From Nostoc sp. GT001 (lineage in GTDB: Bacteria > Cyanobacteriota > Cyanobacteriia > Cyanobacteriales > Nostocaceae): 8,180 bases of DNA. Positions 6,165 through 8,180 of the stretch are shown here, piece by piece; the first letter of the stretch is position 1; each line of letters opens with the position of its first letter. Location of the stretch: NCBI RefSeq assembly GCF_030382115.1, contig NZ_JAUDRJ010000002.1:18032-26211 (forward strand). Direction: 5' to 3'. Under the pieces are notes generated by a model that was not told the DNA's origin, did no database searches, and was given only the letters and a program-made list of their open reading frames with translations. The position numbers were made by a program, and so were the translations under genes.

Positions 6165-6470
6165 GGGGATTATGAGGATATGGGTGGTTAGGTGTTGGAG
6201 AAAAGCATACTCTCTGCCTTTGCTTGTGATACTTGCGTAAGTCCTGCCCTTGTCCTGTTTGTCGTTGTGGGCAATATCTCCTGAAGTGCGATCGCCTGGC
6301 GCTGTTGTTAGGAGGTGCTTTTCACCTCTCCACTGGGCGCAGCTAACTGTTGAGGGAGTATAAGTTATAGTACAAGCGACTTGTTGGAATAGAGCATCGA
6401 ACCGAAGATTCGCGCACGAATCAGGCAAAGGTTTTTAGCCTACCTAATTTCTTTCATGTAAGTGCCGATG
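6165..6470. other. Convergent intergenic region with small hairpins
   Basis: The ends of the ParR-like gene and the TetR gene face each other across 306 bases. The region holds a HIP1 site (6288-6295), a GAGGTG/CACCTC hairpin with a five-base loop (6312-6328), and a perfect GATTCG/CGAATC hairpin with a CGCA loop (6407-6422). The last is followed, ten bases later, by GGTTTTTAG, so it might act as a weak rightward terminator. I see no gene: the leftward open frame through here overlaps the real gene end and has no family character. Confidence 0.35.
6286..6299 (+). repeat. Left copy of a 14-base HIP1-containing direct repeat
   Basis: GTGCGATCGCCTGG here is identical to 7755-7768. The two copies flank the TetR/CMD gene pair in the same orientation. 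Extended HIP1 contexts are frequent in cyanobacteria, so the match may only reflect HIP1 abundance. Confidence 0.5.
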
Positions 6471-7064
6471 TCAATTCTCTATATTCGCATCAATCAGAAC
6501 TGAGAGCGCACTTTGAGCAAACGTTGCTCCGTTGGCTGACTGTTCGATTGTTGCCATTAAGCTGGCTCCTCCAATCAGCAGAAGGTACTGTTGTGAAAAG
6601 AATTCTGGATTTTTGACACCAGCCTCAGCTGCCAAGCGCACAATAATTTGTCGAATCGACTCACGTAATTCTACTGAAACTTGATGTGCTTTATGAGAGG
6701 CATCGGCAATTTCTAAAACAGCATTGATGAACGGACAACCGCGAAAATTGGGACTTGAGTACCACTCACGCAACACATCAAACGTTGCTAGTAAACGTTC
6801 TTTGGGTGTAATGCCTCGCTCTGACACTGCATCCTCAAACCAGCGTAACCACTGAACAGCGCGATATTTCATCACTTCCTCGATTAACAGGTCTTTAGAC
6901 GGAAACCAACGGTAAAGTGTGCGTTTAGCAACACCTGATACTGCAATGACTTCATTAATGCCGACATGCTGAATTCCCTTCTGATAAAAGAGTTCAGAAG
7001 CCGTTTCTAGGATTTGTTGTCGAGCGTGGCTTGATTGGGCAGTCATAGTTGGATGAGTAGACAA
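6471..7064 (-). CDS. TetR/AcrR-family transcriptional repressor
   Basis: This 197-residue protein is a typical TetR regulator. Residues about 15-60 form the DNA-binding domain, with the helix-turn-helix INEVIAVSGVAKRTLYRWFP at 36-55. The remaining helices form the ligand-binding and dimerization domain, which includes FRGCPFINA with Cys110, a potential sensor residue. The start is a TTG at 7062-7064, chosen over the ATG at 7046, because AAGGAG lies exactly six bases upstream of the TTG while the ATG has no ribosome binding site. A palindrome covers that ribosome binding site and start, and a matching one lies between this gene and the divergent CMD gene. This implies autorepression and control of the neighbour. 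The inducing ligand cannot be deduced; the partner enzyme suggests an electrophile, peroxide or quinone-like compound. Confidence 0.9.
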   Translation of the reverse strand: MSTHPTMTAQSSHARQQILETASELFYQKGIQHVGINEVIAVSGVAKRTLYRWFPSKDLLIEEVMKYRAVQWLRWFEDAVSERGITPKERLLATFDVLREWYSSPNFRGCPFINAVLEIADASHKAHQVSVELRESIRQIIVRLAAEAGVKNPEFFSQQYLLLIGGASLMATIEQSANGATFAQSALSVLIDANIEN

Positions 7065-7075
7065 TATTGTCTCCT
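7056..7075. promoter_or_regulatory. TetR operator 1, overlapping the repressor start
   Basis: A 20-base palindrome centred at 7065/7066 contains AGTAGACAA and TTGTCT, with one mismatched base pair. It covers the Shine-Dalgarno sequence and TTG start of the TetR gene. The half-site matches that of the second palindrome 45 bases away, so both are probably bound by the same TetR dimer. Confidence 0.65.
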
Positions 7076-7099
7076 TTTAAATACAATAGCACCAACTTC

Positions 7100-7121
7100 A
7101 AGTAGACAAGCTTGTCTACTT
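7100..7121. promoter_or_regulatory. TetR operator 2, perfect 22-base palindrome
   Basis: The half-site AAGTAGACAAG is followed directly by its exact reverse complement, centred between 7110 and 7111. It lies 26 bases upstream of the CMD gene. TAGACA inside it (7103-7108), spaced 18 bases from CATATT (7127-7132), could be the CMD promoter, so a bound repressor would block RNA polymerase. This is a textbook TetR-type operator placement. Confidence 0.75.
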
Positions 7122-7146
7122 AAGCGCATATTTAAGGCAACAACTG

Positions 7147-7746
7147 ATGAAATTTACTATTCACACGATTGATACCGCACCTCAAGACTCTAAAGCGGCA
7201 TTAGTTCACGCACAACAAACGTTTGGGTTTATTCCAAATTTAGAGGGAGTTTTCGCCCAAGCACCTGCATTACTTAAAGGTTCGATGGCACTATGGGATT
7301 TGTTTGCTACGACAAGTTTCAGCCCAATTGAACAGCAAATCATTTATTTAACAGTGAATTATGAACACGAGTGTCACTACTGCATGGCAGCCCATTCCGG
7401 CTTGGCAAAGATGATGGGTATGAAGAGTGAAGATATTCAAGCGTTACGTGATGGCATCCCACTCCAAGATTCAAAATTACAAGCACTACGTCATTTTACA
7501 CAACGAATGATTCAAGCACGGGGTTGGGTTGAAGATAGTGAAATTGAGGAATTTTTAGCAGATGGTTATGGTAAACAGCAAGTGCTAGAAGTCATTCTGG
7601 GCATAGCAATTAAAGTGATGCACAACTACACAAATCACATTGCTAAAACGCCCCTTGATAAACCATTTCAGCCATACATTTGGTCAAAGCCTTTGTCGAG
7701 GGCATCAACAGTATTTGACCGAACTGGAAAGGCGATCGCATTCTAG
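7147..7746 (+). CDS. Carboxymuconolactone decarboxylase / AhpD-like family protein
   Basis: This 199-residue cytoplasmic protein belongs to the CMD/AhpD superfamily. The signature E-x2-C-x2-C-x3-H is present at residues 73-83 (EHECHYCMAAH), with Cys76 and Cys79 as the redox pair and Glu73 and His83 as the proton relay. This CxxC form is the AhpD-like, thiol-dependent peroxidase type rather than the true decarboxylase, which lacks the cysteines. The N-terminal helices and the later segment around VLEVILGIAIKVMHNYTNHI are also typical of longer members. AAGG lies nine bases before the ATG. The gene diverges from the TetR repressor, whose operator overlaps the likely promoter, so it is probably induced when the repressor binds its ligand. 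The exact substrate is unknown. The last codons (GKAIAF) include a HIP1 site that forms one arm of a hairpin. Confidence 0.9.
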   Translation: MKFTIHTIDTAPQDSKAALVHAQQTFGFIPNLEGVFAQAPALLKGSMALWDLFATTSFSPIEQQIIYLTVNYEHECHYCMAAHSGLAKMMGMKSEDIQALRDGIPLQDSKLQALRHFTQRMIQARGWVEDSEIEEFLADGYGKQQVLEVILGIAIKVMHNYTNHIAKTPLDKPFQPYIWSKPLSRASTVFDRTGKAIAF

Positions 7747-7766
7747 TTTTAGAGGTGCGATCGCCT
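7730..7766. terminator. Hairpin of two inverted HIP1 sites at the CMD stop codon
   Basis: AGGCGATCGCA (7730-7740) and its exact reverse complement TGCGATCGCCT (7756-7766) flank a 15-base loop containing the stop codon. The 11-pair GC-rich stem would be stable in the transcript. There is no U-run after it, so it may stabilize the 3' end rather than cause intrinsic termination. Confidence 0.5.
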
Positions 7767-7768
7767 GG
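7755..7768 (+). repeat. Right copy of the 14-base HIP1-containing direct repeat
   Basis: GTGCGATCGCCTGG, identical to 6286-6299 in sequence and orientation. Together they bracket the TetR/CMD pair (about 1.45 kb between them). Confidence 0.5.
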
Positions 7769-7838
7769 AATAATCACTTCATATATCTCATCTGTAAAAG
7801 CTACAATCAAAAATTTGACAGCAAAGCAAATGTGTAAT

Positions 7839-7862
7839 TGACCCCATCTGACATACCTTGTT
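7839..7862. promoter_or_regulatory. Second copy of the TGACCC-N7-CATACCTTGTT motif
   Basis: TGACCC (7839-7844) and CATACCTTGTT (7852-7862) recur with the same seven-base spacing as at 5192-5215. On the opposite strand the left block reads GGGGTCAATTAC, which resembles an inverted unit of the GGGGTAAT array, so part of this motif may belong to the array itself. Confidence 0.35.
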
Positions 7863-7898
7863 ATTGCCCAAGACTCCACAATAACGATACTTTTTACT

Positions 7899-8036
7899 GG
7901 GGTAATTGCGGGGATGGTTGAGGTAATACGGGGTGTAATGATGACAATCACATTGTTTGAATTACAGCCAAAAAGCTAATTTTGTTTAATAATTCAACTT
8001 TTAGTTGATACAGAATTTGGGTGTGATTGGGGTAAT
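7899..8036 (+). repeat. Second GGGGTAAT-like repeat array (two groups)
   Basis: The first group has GGGGTAATT at 7899, GGGGATGG at 7910, GAGGTAATA at 7920 and GGGGTGTAAT at 7930, spaced 10-11 bases apart. The second has TTGGGTGTGA with its G-run at 8019, and TTGGGGTAATTTAG with its G-run at 8029. The best units match those upstream of the ParR-like gene. One-turn phasing suggests cooperative binding of a ribbon-helix-helix or Rep protein on one face of the DNA. Confidence 0.5.
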
Positions 8037-8065
8037 TTAGTCATGATCTAGGAGGTGATTTGACA

Positions 8066-8101
8066 GTGAATATTAAAGCAGTTTTTAGTACATTAGTGTA
8101 G
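8066..8101 (+). CDS. Possible 11-codon leader peptide
   Basis: AGGAGGTGATT at 8050-8060 is a perfect complement of the usual 16S rRNA 3' end and the strongest ribosome binding site in the window. The only start codons after it are GTG at 8066 and an in-frame TTG at 8060. Both lead to a stop at 8099-8101, giving MNIKAVFSTLV or two residues more. A leader peptide that couples or attenuates expression of the gene at 8136 is one reading. A remnant of a broken gene start is another. Confidence 0.3.
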   Translation: MNIKAVFSTLV

Positions 8102-8135
8102 TTAGAATCTACGGTTTGGATTTGGTATTAGTGCT

Positions 8136-8180
8136 ATGGAGGTACTTCAGTTAGCCCCGTGGCAATTTGAACTTGGTTGC
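8136..8180 (+). CDS. Start of a gene running off the right edge, unidentified
   Basis: From the ATG at 8136 the frame is open to the end of the window (15 codons, MEVLQLAPWQFELGC). An in-frame stop at 8103-8105 limits how far upstream the start can be. There is no good Shine-Dalgarno sequence directly before this ATG. Too little is visible to name a family. Its place behind the repeat array would suit a replication, partition or other plasmid backbone gene, but this is position only. Confidence 0.35.
   Translation, partial: MEVLQLAPWQFELGC

Larger units (their letters stand above)
7747..8135. other. Non-coding region with second repeat array
   Basis: Between the CMD gene and the gene that leaves the window lie the right arm of the HIP1 hairpin, a copy of the bipartite TGACCC/CATACCTTGTT motif (7839-7862), two groups of GGGGTAAT-like units, and a short leader-like frame behind a strong ribosome binding site. 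The AT-rich segment 7940-8015 between the two groups shows no distinct feature. The whole resembles a plasmid control region, either an iteron origin or a second partition site. Confidence 0.5.

Noticed and set aside
6054..6428. Leftward open frame of 124 codons
   Set aside because: It overlaps the acidic tail of the ParR-like gene on the opposite strand, runs through hairpin-rich intergenic DNA and has no recognisable domain.
7643..7951. Leftward open frame opposite the CMD 3' end and the repeat array
   Set aside because: It is antisense to the CMD C-terminus and continues through non-coding repeats; the composition is not protein-like.
1..8180. tRNA, rRNA or intact insertion sequence
   Set aside because: I saw no cloverleaf, no rRNA-like sequence and no transposase reading frame on either strand.

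Overview
The window looks like part of a plasmid, or of an integrated mobilizable element, from a filamentous cyanobacterium of the Nostoc/Anabaena type. Three observations support this. The HIP1 octamer GCGATCGC occurs eight times in 8.2 kb (starting at 667, 2622, 4252, 4444, 5799, 6288, 7732 and 7757), where chance would give well under one. Several short palindromic repeats resemble those scattered through Nostoc genomes. The relaxase and its partner also look like the cyanobacterial plasmid type. The assignment rests on recognition of sequence style and was not checked by a database search.

Layout. Positions 1-1464 carry three leftward genes: a truncated YozE-like small protein, a cysteine-containing conserved hypothetical, and a small phage-type hypothetical. 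Positions 1707-2338 carry two small, AT-rich rightward genes of unknown function. Positions 2602-4562 hold a leftward mobilization pair, a MobC-like ribbon-helix-helix accessory protein followed by a MOBP-type relaxase. A long non-coding stretch (4563-5585) follows, with two dispersed repeats, a possible oriT-like motif and an array of GGGGTAAT-like units spaced about one helical turn apart. Next comes a rightward gene for a ribbon-helix-helix protein with an acidic tail (5586-6164) that looks like a ParR-type plasmid partition adaptor. Positions 6471-7746 hold a divergent pair: a TetR-family repressor and a carboxymuconolactone decarboxylase/AhpD-like protein, with two matching palindromic operators between them. 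The last 430 bases contain a second GGGGTAAT-like array, a tiny leader-like reading frame behind a perfect Shine-Dalgarno sequence, and the first 15 codons of a gene that runs off the window.

How the parts may work together. MobC and the relaxase would form the relaxosome that nicks oriT for transfer by a helper conjugation system. The RHH/acidic-tail protein probably binds the repeat array in front of its own gene, and perhaps the second array, acting as centromere-binding protein and autorepressor. No ParM-like or ParA-like motor is visible here. The TetR/CMD pair looks like independent cargo for an electrophile or peroxide response, placed between the two array-bearing backbone segments.

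The most interesting signals are the two related repeat arrays, a bipartite motif (TGACCC, 7 bases, CATACCTTGTT) found near each array with a partial copy at the start of mobC, the relaxase C-terminus encoded by a dispersed palindromic repeat, and the short leader frame near the right edge.
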